Assembly (NCBI GenBank): GCA_963978545.1
Contig: OZ021725.1
Span: 88,334,305-88,398,304, forward strand
Reading direction: 5' to 3'
Length of the DNA stretch: 64,000 nucleotides
Source of the DNA: Linyphia triangularis
Taxonomy: Eukaryota > Arthropoda > Arachnida > Araneae > Linyphiidae
The notes below the pieces were generated by a model, which did not search any database, was not told where the DNA came from, and saw only the letters and a list, made by a program, of their open reading frames with translations. Position 1 is the first letter of the stretch; every line of letters begins with the position of its first letter. The translations under genes were made by a program, and so were the position numbers. Below are positions 1 to 12,779 of the stretch, in pieces.

Positions 1-391
1 AAAGTTATTGATCAAGAGTTTAGTTTTACATCGGATGGAGAACACGCAGGTAGATCTTAGCTTTCCCCCGCTATGCGCAAAATTATTCAAGAAAAATCGT
101 TTAAAAAAATTAGTTTATCTACGAATCCTTTATAATTAAGTTCAAACACCGAAAACGGAACAAGTTATAATCAGTGAAGGAACCTTTAAGTCACTAAACC
201 TACTGACAGTCATGCACGTATATGAGTCATTTAATCCCCAGTTTTTCCAGGAATATACAACATTTTTAAATTTGTAAATAAAATTTAAAATAAATTATTT
301 TATTTTTACCAGGATGAAAGTTTATAGCTTATCTAAAACAAAATAAATAAAAAATAATAAAAATAAAAATTATATATTTGATATAAAAATG
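1..391. other. AT-rich noncoding sequence
   Basis: No open frame, RNA gene or repeat that I recognise. It runs into the palindromic element that starts at 392. Confidence 0.6.
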
Positions 392-624
392 AGGGCCTGA
401 GAAGCCAGGTAGTCCAAGTGACTTTTCTTAGCTATTGAGAAAATACAGTTTAAAGTTTCTTATTTATATTAAATTGATATTAAAATTACTTGCTGTTTAA
501 ATACTAACCTCTGAAATGGAGATATTGCTAGTTTTCATAGAATTTAACATAAATAAGAATGTTTAAAGTGTATTTTCTCAAAAGTTAAGAAAAGTCACTT
601 AGACCACTTTACTTCTCATGCCCT
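392..624. repeat. Short palindromic MITE-like element
   Basis: The two ends are inverted copies. The left arm (392 to about 478) starts AGGGCCTGAGAAGCC and continues AAGTGACTTTTCTTAGC. The reverse complement of the right arm (about 537-624) starts AGGGCATGAGAAGTA and continues AAGTGACTTTTCTTAAC. Arms of roughly 85 bp are separated by about 60 bp. There is no coding capacity. The structure fits a non-autonomous DNA transposon. Flanking A-rich sequence (AAAAT on both sides, one extra base on the left) could be a target duplication but is too simple to trust. Superfamily unknown. Confidence 0.6.
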
Positions 625-1784
625 AAAATATAGTTTTAAAATTATTGCAGGGCAAAGCAACTGTAGATTTTCACCCATTCCGTGTACTGTCTGAGGGTTT
701 TATGGCAAAAATTCAATTTATCAGAAAATCTTAAACAGCATCAAACATTCATAAGATTTATTAGATGGAAAAAAAAAAGGGGGAAAAAAATGATTTTTTT
801 AAGGTAACTCTAAACCAACAATAAAGAAAAGACAATGACCAATAAATAATTAGTATTGTTTGTTAAATTTAGAGAAGTATAGTTCTGTTTAAGATATAGA
901 TACAGACTGGTAAAAATAGTAACTGGTAACTGGTAAACTGGTAAAGTAACTGGTAAAAATAGGAATGCAGAAGCCAAGCGTCTGCAAGAAATTAAAGTAG
1001 GAAATGGTGGAGAACTCTTGTTCTACTATGATAATGCATCTTCTCATTCTACAAGATTGACAGTCGAATTTCTTTTAAAAATACACTCAAATGATAAGAC
1101 ATCCGTTATGTTCTCTTGATTTTGATATGTGTGCCTTTTAGATTTCTCTAATAGAAAAAAAAATCCGTGGTCGTTTTTTTTTCTCTCTCTTTTTCATTTT
1201 GATGTGATTGATGAGGCAATAAAATCATACTTTTTTTGAAATTCATAAAAAAAAAAATATGTCTCAAACATATAATATTTGGTAAATTCATTTACAAGAG
1301 TTCTTTGATGTTGCAAGATACAATTTTAAACACTCTAGAAATTCGATTTGTGTCACTTAGCTGCATTCTTCGATTGTAATTCAAGCACCGTTTATTTATA
1401 ATTGCATTTAGTGTCATATAGACAAACTTATAAGAGTATAATTAAACCTAAAACAATTGCTAGAGTTCATAAAAATTATTTAATTTATTTTGTCACGTAT
1501 AAGAAAGAAAAAAAATGCATTCTTATTAACCCATTTCATACTGAATGATTATTTAATAAAATAACGTGCAGCTTTAAATTGTTAAAACTTCAATTGTTTA
1601 TCAAATATTTTAGTATTTGGTGTGGTTCATTAATTACATATTTTTATTGTGAAAACATTTTAAAATGTGTTAACCTTTAAAAAATGTATAAAAATGTGTT
1701 AATACATGTATTTTCATTGAACATAAAAACGTTTTTTTTTTTTTTTTTTTACTGTTAGTTTTTTAATTAGTATTTAAATGAAGT
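625..1784. other. AT-rich noncoding sequence with short tandem repeat
   Basis: At 906-960 an AACTGGTAA-like motif recurs about five times with slippage. A run of 19 T lies at 1732-1750. No gene seen. Confidence 0.6.
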
Positions 1785-1871
1785 ACAATTTTAACTTTAT
1801 TCAAAAGAAGTAACCTTTTTAAAACGGATAACTTATAAATGGTTACTTCTTTTGAATAAAGTTAGAATTGT
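1785..1871. repeat. Near-perfect 31-bp hairpin
   Basis: The arm 1785-1815 begins ACAATTTTAACTTTATTC. The arm 1841-1871 is its inverse with a single mismatch. They are separated by 25 bp. It may be a small foldback element, a template-switch inversion or a hairpin RNA source; nothing separates these here. Confidence 0.7.
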
Positions 1872-2400
1872 ATAACCTGCTAAACACAACCAGGTTTCGT
1901 TATCTATTCTTTCCTGTAACTGGTAAAATTGAACTTAATGGAAGTATTCTAATCAACACACTCTAGAAATGCTATAAGCGATTCTTTCTTAGAATATCAG
2001 CTAATATACAATCAGAGAAAGATTCTAAAGAAAGATTTTCTGTGAATTTTCTATTCAGAAATTCAATAGATATCATTTAATTAAATTTAGAAAAAAGTAT
2101 GTATCGTTCTACATCTCGATTCAATATCTTCTAAACAAAAATGCATTTCAATTAAGTTTTATTCCTTTTCACAGATACGAGCCGTGATGAAATAGTCTTT
2201 TAAACAGAAATACCCAGCGCGTGAAGATATCTCTGCTTGTCTTATCAATGCCCTCTTTTGCATCCACCAAGAACATAAAGAAATTATATGCGAAATTCGC
2301 ACCATAAAGAAGAATATGAACAAAAACTAGAATCCTTTCATAAGAACAGAATACAACTAAAGGAAAGAATAAAAAAAACCCTCCTATTTTGCAAATCAAA
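1872..2400. other. AT-rich noncoding sequence
   Basis: No recognisable gene. An open frame on the minus strand (2169-2468) is lysine/phenylalanine-rich and looks like chance. Confidence 0.5.
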
Positions 2401-2830
2401 TATTGAACTCGCGACAAACCAAATTTCCTCTCTTTTTTTTTACTCTTAGCTTCTTTTTCAGACATCATTTATTTCGCGTTTTGTGCTTCGTAAAAGAAGA
2501 ATGTATCCCTCCGCCGCCGCACTATATTAATCCGCACAAACCATTACCCACTTCCGTTCCGACTCCGCGGGAGGACGGAAACCGGTCTTTTGTGAAGGCC
2601 GCTGTTATTTTGTTCGGAAAACATCAAAAGGGGCTAAAGAATTGAGATCTCACTTGCGGCATTCATGCTTATTTCTTTTTTCCTCTTCCATCTTACATGC
2701 AGATATATTTATATATTACTATGTGCTTTTTCATTTTCCGCCGCCGGTTTGTGTTTTTGTTGACTTTGTGTATGCTTCTTTTCTGGCTTGAGTCATTTTT
2801 TATTCCCGCCCTTCTGTAAGATGACATAGA
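2401..2830. promoter_or_regulatory. GC-raised island, candidate regulatory element
   Basis: The stretch around 2500-2600 has many CpGs (CCGCCGCCGC, CCGCGGGAGG) in an otherwise AT-rich setting. Such islands between repeats often prove to be conserved noncoding elements or promoters, but there is no direct sign of function here. Confidence 0.2.
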
Positions 2831-5080
2831 AAAAAAATACGTATTAGAGCACTTAGAATATATATAAGAAATAATTACGTGGTAATATGTTTTGTTGTCA
2901 GATGTACATTAACTGTTTTTTTTATTGTAAATGGTCATCATTAAAGAGATATTTAAGACGTAAGACAATGTCCTTCTTGATTCGAATAACCATTTTATGC
3001 AAATGAAAAAGCATTCGCTAAATTAATATTTCATGATCATTATTTACAATCACATTTAAGTAAGTATCAGTAAATGAATTATTATTAAAGATAGCGATAT
3101 TTATCTAAATTATTAAAATAAAATCAGGACTAATGATAATGTTTTGTTTTGTGTGAAAAAACTATAGCTAACTATTACACAAATAAAGAATTTGGATTAA
3201 TTGTGTGAATTGTATTTATAGCTCATGCTCTTTCTTCTTAAATTGATCGTCAGTATGACATATTTAATTATTGGTGGATAAACATGTTTTAATTTAGTTT
3301 ATTAATCAAGTAAAATCAACGTACGACATTGTTTTAAAATTAAGTTAAATATTTCAAAATAATGACATGTCATTAAATATGTTCTCTTTTTTCAAGATAA
3401 ACATGAAAAAAATATGTTTAGGAACAAGAACATGATAGACATTCACAATTTTTTTGTATAGTTGAAGGTTTAATTAATTCACAACATCTTGAAGATACAT
3501 GCGATTTACTTAGAAACATAAAATACGCTCTTTGACTAAAAGAAACTGTAGAATTTTTAGTCTTAAATAATCTCTATTCAGTTTCATAATGGGCATCAAT
3601 CATTCCTAATATATATATATATTCATTCTAAGCAATGGAGAGACATAAAATATACTTTAGAAATCAGCTATAAGTAGAATTGCTAAAAAGTAAGCTCTAG
3701 TATCAATATTTTAATCTCTTTTAAATTATACCTCTTATTAAAGTATTTGCGTATTATCCAATCAAAGAGTGGCGAGGTTAAAAAATTGATAGACGAATTC
3801 CGTTATTCTTTCGAAACATATGGAGATCCCGGACGCTAGTCGAAGCCCAACCAGACCTCCGAGGAGGCCAGGTGATTGGAATATTTTTTCTCGAGTAAAA
3901 AGTCCAACGATATAATAATATGCAAGTACCATCTTAACCTTTGATTTGCTATGATTTTGCAGTTTATTATGTTTTCGTATTTCCACAATTAATAAGTAAT
4001 TTCATCAAAGCGCTGAATCAAGTTTTTGAATTTATATGAAATTATAATGTTCATGAAATTTATAATAGTTCTAACTTATGGAATCGGGACATTGGGATTT
4101 TACTCTCTACTAATGTAGCGAGAAGCTTATACAAAGGCTATGATCGTCAACCTGTTCAAAGTCCAGCCTGTACGAAGAACATTACTAAACAAACATGTCA
4201 AGTTCCTAAACAAAAATGTCAAATGAAGAGTCTCATGACAAAATAGATCCAGATTAATTAAAAATTGAGAATGGAAGTGTATCCAATAGGAAGTTGAATA
4301 TTAGGTGATGCTTTTTTCTAGACAAGTTTGTGGTCTAAACTCCCCACTTTGGAGTGACTTATGTTTATAAAAATAATCCAAATTTCTGGGATATTCTAAA
4401 TGTCGTCAACCATAACAAAGGAATTATTCAGTCATCAAATCTTGCTAAATAGTAAACAATTGTTATTTGAATCTGATGTGCCTCAACTGAAGCATGGGTA
4501 AGAGTGATCTTTTCGAAACAGCACACAAACCGTCAATAACATTATAGCTTATTGAAACAATATATTACAAACAGTACAAATTTTACAATCCATCGCAACA
4601 CAACATTTTCTACGGCACGAACCTTTATCAGAAAAATTATTGTCTGGAATAATGGGTATAAAATAAATGTTTTTAAGCATATGAATAAACATGACTGGGT
4701 GTTTTTTTTTTCTTCTTACAAATATAGAAGTTGATTTTATAAAAAAAAATATTTCATATTTATTTAATAAGGAATATTTTGATAAATAATTGAAGTTGTA
4801 ATCTGTTTAAATTTATTGATATTTCAAATTCATTTAAATAGAAAACTCATTTATAAAATGAACATTTCGCAAAATTTATCTTTATTTTTTACAGCAGAAT
4901 TATTAACGAAAATTATACCTACTAATTTACGTATTAAACTAGTTATTAAATAAATTATTTACTTAACTATCATCTAACATTTCAAACTGTTTGATTTAGT
5001 TATAAAGATATAAATTGCCATACAACCTAATCACTAACATACAAGGCTATAAATGTTAATATATATACTCTTTCGCTAAC
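2831..5080. other. AT-rich noncoding sequence
   Basis: Contains an (AT)n run near 3608-3622 and a short direct repeat of AACAAACATGTCAAGTTCCT type near 4187-4225. No gene or transposon end was identified. Confidence 0.5.
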
Positions 5081-5089
5081 AGTCACACA

Positions 5090-5420
5090 ACGGAGTGAAA
5101 AAAAAAACATGCCACAGGAAATTCTAAATCAGCTACCTACCCAATATCCACATGTACAACCAGATTTCTCTCAGTAAAACACTTCCTGTTAACGAATAAC
5201 GAGGCTATAAATTTAGATCTAAATGATAGCAATGGTAAAAACAAAAATTGAAGTGTCCATCGCATACAATCTTTCTGCCAAAACCGAGCCATTTAATCTC
5301 TTCCTTAACTTGCCGCGAGAGGTCATTAAATTCATTCTCTGAGCTACTGTTCTGAATAATAAATGGCGTATCTGAGTGTAGCTGTGCAGGCGATGTTGTA
5401 AAGTGTGGCTTAACAATATG
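5090..5420. promoter_or_regulatory. Mixed-composition island, candidate conserved noncoding element
   Basis: Less AT-rich than its flanks, without long A/T runs. ATTAAATTCATT and TTTAATCTC are homeodomain-like cores. The short open frame on the minus strand has no recognisable motif. Inference only. Confidence 0.2.
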
Positions 5421-6364
5421 ACTGGGGTGTTTAATGTATATTGATTATTTGGTTTTAAGTATCGGCAGCAAAAATATTTTACGAGGTGGTTTTATATACT
5501 GGTAGATTAATATTAAATTCAATATGAAATTTGGTGTGAAAAAATGTAATCTCTTTGCACGGGAAAGGATTTCAGAATAATACTTGCATTCGATTTTGTT
5601 TTAGTTTCTGCTAATAAAACTAAACAAAATAATAGAAAATTTGGTAACAGTTCATGTTTATTGTTGGTTAACTAGTATAGGACTTATTATATTCTATGGA
5701 TTTGAAAGTCAGTTTAAAACTATATATGGTATATCTTATTCTATACATAAAGTGTACAAATAGAGACTAGATATAAAAAAGAAGTTGGCATGTTATTAGA
5801 ATAAAATCTTTTAAAAATAGCATCTTTCTTAAGACATATTACGTCTAGAAAGTCCCATCATTAATGTTTTGAATTTTTGTCATTTGAATTTATAATAAGT
5901 TTTTAACGTATCCTAAAGTTTAAGAAGATACGTCGCTTTGCCTTTTTCAATATATAACTTAATGCTTTATCTTTAGAGTCACAAAGTCGGAGTGTTTTCA
6001 TAAAAACTAATTTCAAGCTTTATCAAGTATAATAACAGTATTTAAAGATTGTTTTGGAAAATTTTAAAGTGAAATAACTATCTTTTTCATAACTATCATT
6101 TTTAAAAAGTTCTATAATAGTTCAAAAATAGACTAAAGTTATATGTAATGCAAATTTTGTAACTAATCTTCAATTACTATTATTTTATTAGGTGCAAAAT
6201 TTCATTTGTAAAGAAAAAAAAAATATTCACCAACTATTGGTGGTTCAAGAAATGAAGCTTTAGGTGAAAAGAAATAGGGACAGATTGATATCCTCTTAAA
6301 CAAGTTAATATTGTTACGAATTTTCTGAAAAGAAATGACAGATTAGAAAAGAATGACAATGTTA
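5421..6364. other. AT-rich noncoding sequence
   Basis: No gene or repeat boundary that I can support. Confidence 0.5.
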
Positions 6365-6510
6365 CAAAATAAAGACTATAATTAATTCTTCGTTTAAAGG
6401 CTCAAAAAATGTCCTTAAACAACAGTGAATTTGTTATCAAACTATAACAACAGCTGCAATGAATTCAGCTTCAAGCACAGTGATAATTCAGGTACCACAA
6501 AAGTAAACAA
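6365..6510. repeat. Dispersed repeat, copy 1
   Basis: This segment aligns by eye with 20741-20885. Shared blocks are AATAAAGACTATAATT versus AATAAAAACTATAATT, AACAACAG, GCAGTGATAATGCAGG versus ACAGTGATAATTCAGG, and AAAGTAAACAA at the end. Order and spacing are kept. This copy is more eroded than the other. The element class is unknown. Confidence 0.5.
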
Positions 6511-7039
6511 GCGGTGATCTCTCTATAAAGCAATGCTCAAAATCCAACTAACTTATTCCTTAAATTGGTGACGTTTTTATATTAGCTGGCGAACTTTCCC
6601 ATACAATCAAATGCAAACGAATTTGCAATCAGAACACTCAGAATAATCAATCGCGAAATATCTTGATTAGCTAACGTGTTGTCAACTTTTTTTTCTAAAC
6701 CGTGTTATGCCTGTTTACAAATAAATTTAATAAAACAGATTATTAAAAATAAATATGTGCACCATTTTCAATTACATACAGAAAAATAGTGTAACAGTAT
6801 GAATCCAAATAGAAATAAAGTGGTAAAATCTAAAGCTATTTCAAAACTATAGTAAGTCAGTTCAAAATAATTAAATTGCAGTGCACTTGATTTAATTAAC
6901 TTTACTATATTCACGCATGATAATATTATTGTAAACACTTTTGACATATCTTTAGGTCTTAGTTTCTCAAAATCCAATCTCAAATGTGTTTTACAACGAT
7001 ATCTGAAGTTTCTTTCCAAGTAACACGACATCCCCATCC
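6511..7039. other. AT-rich noncoding sequence
   Basis: Nothing recognisable. The minus-strand open frame 6768-7037 has no motif or coding bias. Confidence 0.45.
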
Positions 7040-7445
7040 CAATTAAGCTACACTAAGTCCATCTTCAGATTGGGTGATGCACATCCCGAGTTATCAATCC
7101 CATAATCAATTGTAATGAATAGATGGACTCCCTACAAGTCGATGGGTATGGTCATTAAATTGTCTCTGACGTTCTCACGGGTGGTAAACAGGCCATTACT
7201 ACACTCGGAATGTCATCAATGCATGCATCAGGGACGGATGGGAGAATACGGTTTGTGATGTGTCATCAACGAGGAATATGTAGGCGTGTGTATTGAAGGT
7301 AAATACACTTACAGACAGCATGTCCTCTCGATCACGCGGGTTTGCATTAGTAAATTATACCTGGAAGCAGACACGTATTAATATTTCTGATAGTGTCTGA
7401 TCACCGAATACCTTCTAATGCATAAAAGCAGCAGACAATAAACGC
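7040..7445. promoter_or_regulatory. GC-raised island, candidate conserved noncoding element
   Basis: About 400 bases of balanced composition with no long homopolymers, including CATGCATGCATCAGG-like and TCACGCGGGTTTGC sequence. No open frame spans it. It reads like a constrained noncoding block, but this is inference from composition only. Confidence 0.22.
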
Positions 7446-8039
7446 CCGCTCCCCCTTTTTTTTTTTACCTCTCTAGTAGTTTTTGAGAAATAGTTATGAT
7501 AAGTATTTAATATAATTTGTAAGCAATTTTGTCATGTAAAACTACTAAATAAATATTATAGTTTAAAAAATAAAATATTTAAATGTTATTTGTTATTTAT
7601 TTATTTATTTTTTATTTTCTAAAACATAAACTAAACACCCTCCTATTTTATTTAGTTGAATTTCTTTAGTAAAGTTATTCAAAGTATACTGAAGGAATTG
7701 TCTATCAATGGATCAAGCTATAGAAACGATTTTAAGTAATATACTTCCACAACATCCATAAAAAAAATTGAATTTATTCTCTGATGTTTCAAAACAAAAT
7801 CATCCAACAACACATTTTCATTATATTTTCAACTCTAAAATTCCAGTACCCTATAATTTAAAATTGTAATCCACTACCCAAATTTCATAAATATATATTC
7901 ACCTAAAAGAAAAAATTTCCTGTTATACACTTAGTTTTTCCTCACGTACTTGATAACACAACCCCGTTGAGACTAGACTTATCATCAGATCCTTTATTTA
8001 AAGCATCATAGGTACCCCAAAAAGCAAAGCACTTCTTAA
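7446..8039. other. AT-rich noncoding sequence
   Basis: Poly-T and TTTA-type low complexity (for example 7594-7615). No gene. Confidence 0.55.
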
Positions 8040-8345
8040 ATAATTACCAACACCCCTAACATTTCCGAAAACTAACGATTTTTGATGCATCACGTGGTAC
8101 TTGCCCTTTAATCTCATCTTTCCTACAAAGCAGGCTTAATTTTCCCCTATTTTTTTCCCCTACCAACGAACGTCACACTTTCGCGTTCCGCCGTCCATTA
8201 AATGTCGTTCTTTGGATGACTTACGGTTATAATTTGGGAGTGGTATTGCGCCATAAAAGCTGGCATGAATTAGACATCAAAGGGTGTAGTGCTGGATATT
8301 AAAATATGCCATGAAATCTGAGCTGTAGTGATTTAGATCTAAAGG
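8040..8345. promoter_or_regulatory. Mixed-composition island, candidate conserved noncoding element
   Basis: Contains an E-box-like CACGTG (in ATCACGTGGT), pyrimidine tracts and a CpG patch (TTCGCGTTCCGCCG). No coding frame. Functional status unproven. Confidence 0.2.
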
Positions 8346-9173
8346 ATTGTAATTGTGGGATATTAAAAATAGGAAAGAAAATTCTCTGAGTTTGTTATCG
8401 AGTTACTTTAGTAAGGTTTATTTTCGTGAAGAGTTTTCTAGAGTAAATAAATTTGAATCTTTGTCATCATGTATGGTTAAATATATTTTGTGACTAAGAT
8501 TAGTAATGAGTTCACATAAGAGAGGAAAAAATTAATCCTACTATGATGGGACTCTCTATATATTGGTCTGTTGTAACGCTCATTAAATGCTTTAAAAAAG
8601 TAAATAAATCACCATAAAATATTAAAAAATATTTTCTCGTTCGTTATTAAGTATTTCATTTGAATGAATATAAAATATAATGTGCTAAAATTTTGGACAT
8701 GTTTTGGTTGAAATGGTTAGCAATTCGTACAGTTTTAAAACTCAAATTAGATTTGATGACTTTTCCATTTCCCTAGCAACAGTATTGTCATTTAATTACT
8801 TCAAGTATATTTCTAATGTAACTTAAAATCTATTATTAATATTGAGAGCACAATCTTTATTACATCAACCTTTACTTTGAATGTATGGATTTTTCTTTAT
8901 GAAGAAAATATTGAGAAGTTTAAGTCTAAATGATGAATAAAAAAATTGTGTTTAAAATAACATATGATTTTATTGAATTTTCCCAGCATTTCTTTAGTAT
9001 GCATTATGTATAATTTATTTATGCCAAGGTCATCGTATCTAAACAAGGATATATCTGAACTAGAATATATCTTATATCTGAACAAGACAATATCTGATCT
9101 ATAATGTATTTGAGACAGAATATGTCTGAGATGAATTATATTTGTACTAGAATATATTTTAAGTATGAATCGA
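8346..9173. other. AT-rich noncoding sequence with degenerate short repeats
   Basis: At about 9040-9165 a motif of the type TATATCTGAAC recurs every 20 or so bases with much divergence. No gene. Confidence 0.45.
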
Positions 9174-9575
9174 TTACAAATACACATGTGGTGAAGTGAT
9201 GCTTCCCATAAATTTGGTAATTTGTGGAAAAGCACCGATTGCCCAGTTGAGCGTGAGATTTCTCCATTCAGACAAGATGTCTGGAAATGATGCATCATAT
9301 GCTAATTTCAGGCTATTCAAGTGACCGTTCAGACGTATGTGAGGGGTAGGAAATGTTCCACCAAGAGCCCTAACTGTCCTATCCAATAGTTGACTCTCAA
9401 AAAGTACAGCCTCGCAGAATTCCAACCAATGTTTCAATGTAGGTCGGGCCACCCCTAGCTGATGATAAAATAAGTTGAGGCCACAGAGAGATGAAAACGA
9501 GATCTTGTAAGATAAAGATGCTCCCTCAATTTTCCCAACAGAGCTCTTTTCATTTTTACTTACAACTAAATGCAA
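9174..9575 (-). other. Unrecognised open-frame island (possible exon or element relic)
   Basis: A 133-codon open frame on the minus strand lies in a patch clearly less AT-rich than its flanks. The residue mix is ordinary for a protein (segments such as HWLEFCEAVLFESQLL and LGGTFPTPHIRLNG), without the K/N/F/I bias of random AT-rich frames. I do not recognise a family, see no catalytic motif or signal peptide, and cannot place splice sites. The ATG at 9575 may not be a true start. A lower-AT noncoding element would look the same. Its neighbour at 10020-10301 is also open on the same strand, so both could belong to one broken gene or transposon. Confidence 0.2.
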
Positions 9576-10019
9576 AACGTTAAGTAACTGTGTGCTGTCT
9601 TATGTCCTAAAACGGGTAGATCTTCGATCCCCCACTTGTAACCTCAAGGTAATTAAATGTTTAAGATTGAATTTTTCCTAATTCAGTCCTCTTCTTTATT
9701 TATGGCCATTAGAGGTCATCTAGAGTTAAACCAGAGAACTGAAAACCCACTGTGCGACATTTTGTTACTGAATGTTTCTTTTTTAAATCTCAAGCAAATG
9801 TTTTTTACCACAACACAACTTTATGGTTTTTAACGTAACTATTAATGTGAATTAGTAGTAACTGATTCTGTATTCAACCTTTTATCTACCACCTTATATT
9901 TACACAGAACATTCAAAAATTATTTTCCCTTTGACTAACATAAACAATAGCAATTTGCTGAAGACATTTCTTCAAAAGTATCACCAAAGGTAACAAAATT
10001 TCAGACCCTATCCTTACCT
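9576..10019. other. Noncoding spacer between two open-frame islands
   Basis: AT-rich, stop-rich in all frames. No feature. Confidence 0.4.
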
Positions 10020-10301
10020 TTAAACCGAGACTCCTTTGAACCAGCTCAAAGCAACCAGGAACATGTTTTCAAAAACAAATCTTCGTGTGTTATGGGCAAA
10101 TACATGGTCGAACAAGCCCTCCAGAGCACCTCTAATGAAGGTTAGAATGTGACAGAGGGCAACGTTTAACGACTCAAACTTACTCAAAATGGCGAAAATG
10201 CCTTTGTTACTCGTGCGAAACATACCCGGTAATGTCTTGATAAAGTTGCTCGAAGTTTCAGTAATGAGGTGAGCATTTGTTGCGGGTTTAAGTTGGAACA
10301 T
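10020..10301 (-). other. Unrecognised open-frame island (possible exon or relic)
   Basis: A 93-codon frame on the minus strand in balanced-composition sequence, with protein-like segments such as FIRGALEGLFDHVF. The other strand is also fairly open, which weakens the coding claim. A good donor-like GTAAGG lies just past the stop codon, so it is not in a position to extend this frame. No family recognised. Confidence 0.17.
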
Positions 10302-12149
10302 ACTGGTCTGCGGTGGCTTCAGTATTGCTTATCTTTGTGTTCTTAACTATTACCTTTGTGTCCTTTTACTTTTGTTTGTGTATTGAATGGTTTAATTTAG
10401 TGACGTATTTTTGGGTTGGGTTAAAGTAAATTTAAAATTAAATTACTTATGGCAATGCAAGAAATGTTTTGGAAGGTTCATAATTGCTATGACGCAACTA
10501 AAACAAATCTTTACAATAGTGGAATTAAAATATGACAAGATTTTTTATTATTAGATAAAATAGTCGTAATTTTATTCTGCATCAGCAGAGATACTTTCTT
10601 TCATTGAGAATTTTGATAATAATTAATAATTCAATAAACAGTACAATAATTTATAATTATAAACCGTACAATAATTGATAGTAAAACAAGATTAAGTAAG
10701 AGAAAATCATGCGTAATTAAACCTTGTGATTTAAATAAATGATAGAATAATCTATATTTTTTCTTAAAATCAATAATTTTTAACATTGCTTCAAAATTCA
10801 AAAATCATGTTTTTATGATGATTCATGCTTATAGACCAATAAAAAGAATATCCTTATCAATCAGACATTTATCAACGTCTGAAAATTGAGTTTACTATTC
10901 CTAAATCCCATATTTTATAAATTTACAATATTTTTATTTACTTTAATGTTTTTTAAAATTAGAAGAATAGTTTAATTTTCATTTTATTAAATTAAACTAT
11001 TATAATCCCCATAATTTTAATATCCATTATTGAAAGTTGAAAGGTTTATGATACCGATATCAAGGTAATTAATGAATATGATCAATTAGTTATAACTAAT
11101 GTAAATAAGCTAACATCCATCCACGTGGATTACTTCTAAAATGTGTAGAGAGCATCCATATGCGTTTCTGCTTATAGATTAGCACTCTACTTATGGATTA
11201 GAATTAGTTGCTTACTAAGCAGCTGATGTGAGCTTTCAAAATATGCAAATGAAGGTTTATCTGTAGAGGATGCAGTTTATGTAACTCTATTTTAATACGC
11301 AATAACATTTATTCGGATTAAGTTTACATCGTATTTATTCTGAACTGCGTCGTATTATTAATACATCTTACGATTACTCTAATAGTATTACGTAATTCAA
11401 TGTACTTTAAAGTATTAAATCAAAACTACTGTTTAACATAATAGCATTGACAAGTTTAAATCCTAATGCATTGTCCCGTAATTCCTGAAAGTTTTATACA
11501 TTTCACTAATACAAACTGAATTAATAACAGAGCTTCTTTTTTTAAGTAATACATTTATCAGCAATGTTGTGAGTACATCATATAAGTTATAAATTTACAT
11601 TTGTATAAATATATACTTTTATATGAAACAACAGCTTAAATAATGAGTAACTTGAAGGTTATCTTAAACTCAGTGTGAACTAAATTATCCACAGAAAGTA
11701 ATGACTTCATATGTTTTACAAATTAGTTAATTTATTAGATTGTATTGGTTCCGTTAATGTAAACATAATTTTATACAATGAAGATTCAAATCACCTACAC
11801 TTTTTTGTACAACATATCAAAAAATTTTGTTTTTAAACAACAATCAATAATTTATAATTAATAGTTTTTAAAAATTTTGAGCACCATCATTTACTGTTTA
11901 AATCTATATGTGTAGATCGAGTACGAGATGAATTAGATAAACACTATTTGAGCAAGCTAGTTTGGTTTTCAGGGTAAATAGTTTATCTTAACTGCTCTTA
12001 TCCTAACTATTTTAGTATTGGCTAAAGTATTTTGTCCTAAAAGATTTTTATCATGCATTTACTATAGTATAAAGCTAAAAATCAAAAGAATTCTACTCAA
12101 AATGAGCATGATATAAATGTAACATTATGGCATTTTTATCAATGTGACC
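10302..12149. other. AT-rich noncoding sequence
   Basis: Long A/T-dominated stretch. A perfect octamer ATGCAAAT sits at 11243-11250 inside a slightly less AT-rich patch (11120-11290). No gene or transposon end seen. Confidence 0.5.
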
Positions 12150-12726
12150 AACATGATAATGTTTTTTATTTGATGGCACTAATAAAATACTCTAAAAGAA
12201 AGTTGAGATAAACGATCTTCAACGTTAACTCTAACCTATAAAAATAAAAAAATAAATGTTCACAATCACCGGAAATATAATAAATACTCAGAACATGCAA
12301 TACTTACATCAAGTGAATCCTACTTTTTTCTGAGATAAAAATGTCTCTCAGAATACAAAATATATGTAAATTACTTTTATTTTTAAAAATTACTGTTGAT
12401 GAGAAATTTTATTGGCATCTTAAAAGCAACAATGCCCTAAACAAATAGAATTTTTATGTGATGGCATTGTTATAAGACTCTAAAATGAAGTTGACATCAA
12501 CAATTTTAAACTGTATCTCAAACCTATGAAAACGAAGAGAGAATGTGTTCATAATCACCACAAATATAACAATTGCTCAGAATATGAAATACTTACATAA
12601 AGTCAATCCTACTTTTTTTCTGAAATACACACGTCTATTAGAATATAAAAAACTTATCTTATTTTTTAATATTATTACTGATGAGATATTTTGTTGGCAT
12701 CTTAAAAGCAACAGCAAACAAAACAC
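12150..12726. repeat. Tandem duplication, ~285-bp unit, two copies
   Basis: Copy 1 (about 12150-12435) and copy 2 (about 12436-12726) share ordered blocks: GATGGCA at 12172 and 12460, an AACCTATRAAAA block, a CTCAGAAYATG block, CAATACTTACATCAAG versus AAATACTTACATAAAG, and TTGGCATCTTAAAAGCAACA at 12412 and 12694. Spacing between copies is 282-288 bp. They are diverged by substitutions and small indels, so the duplication is not recent. Confidence 0.75.
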
Positions 12727-12779
12727 ATAGATATACCCAAACTTAAACCAAATTTATTCCGAAACTTTGCCAAATCCTT

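Noticed and set aside
2169..2468. 99-codon minus-strand open frame
   Set aside because: K/F/V-rich product with no motif, overlaps an open frame on the other strand, typical of AT-rich chance frames.
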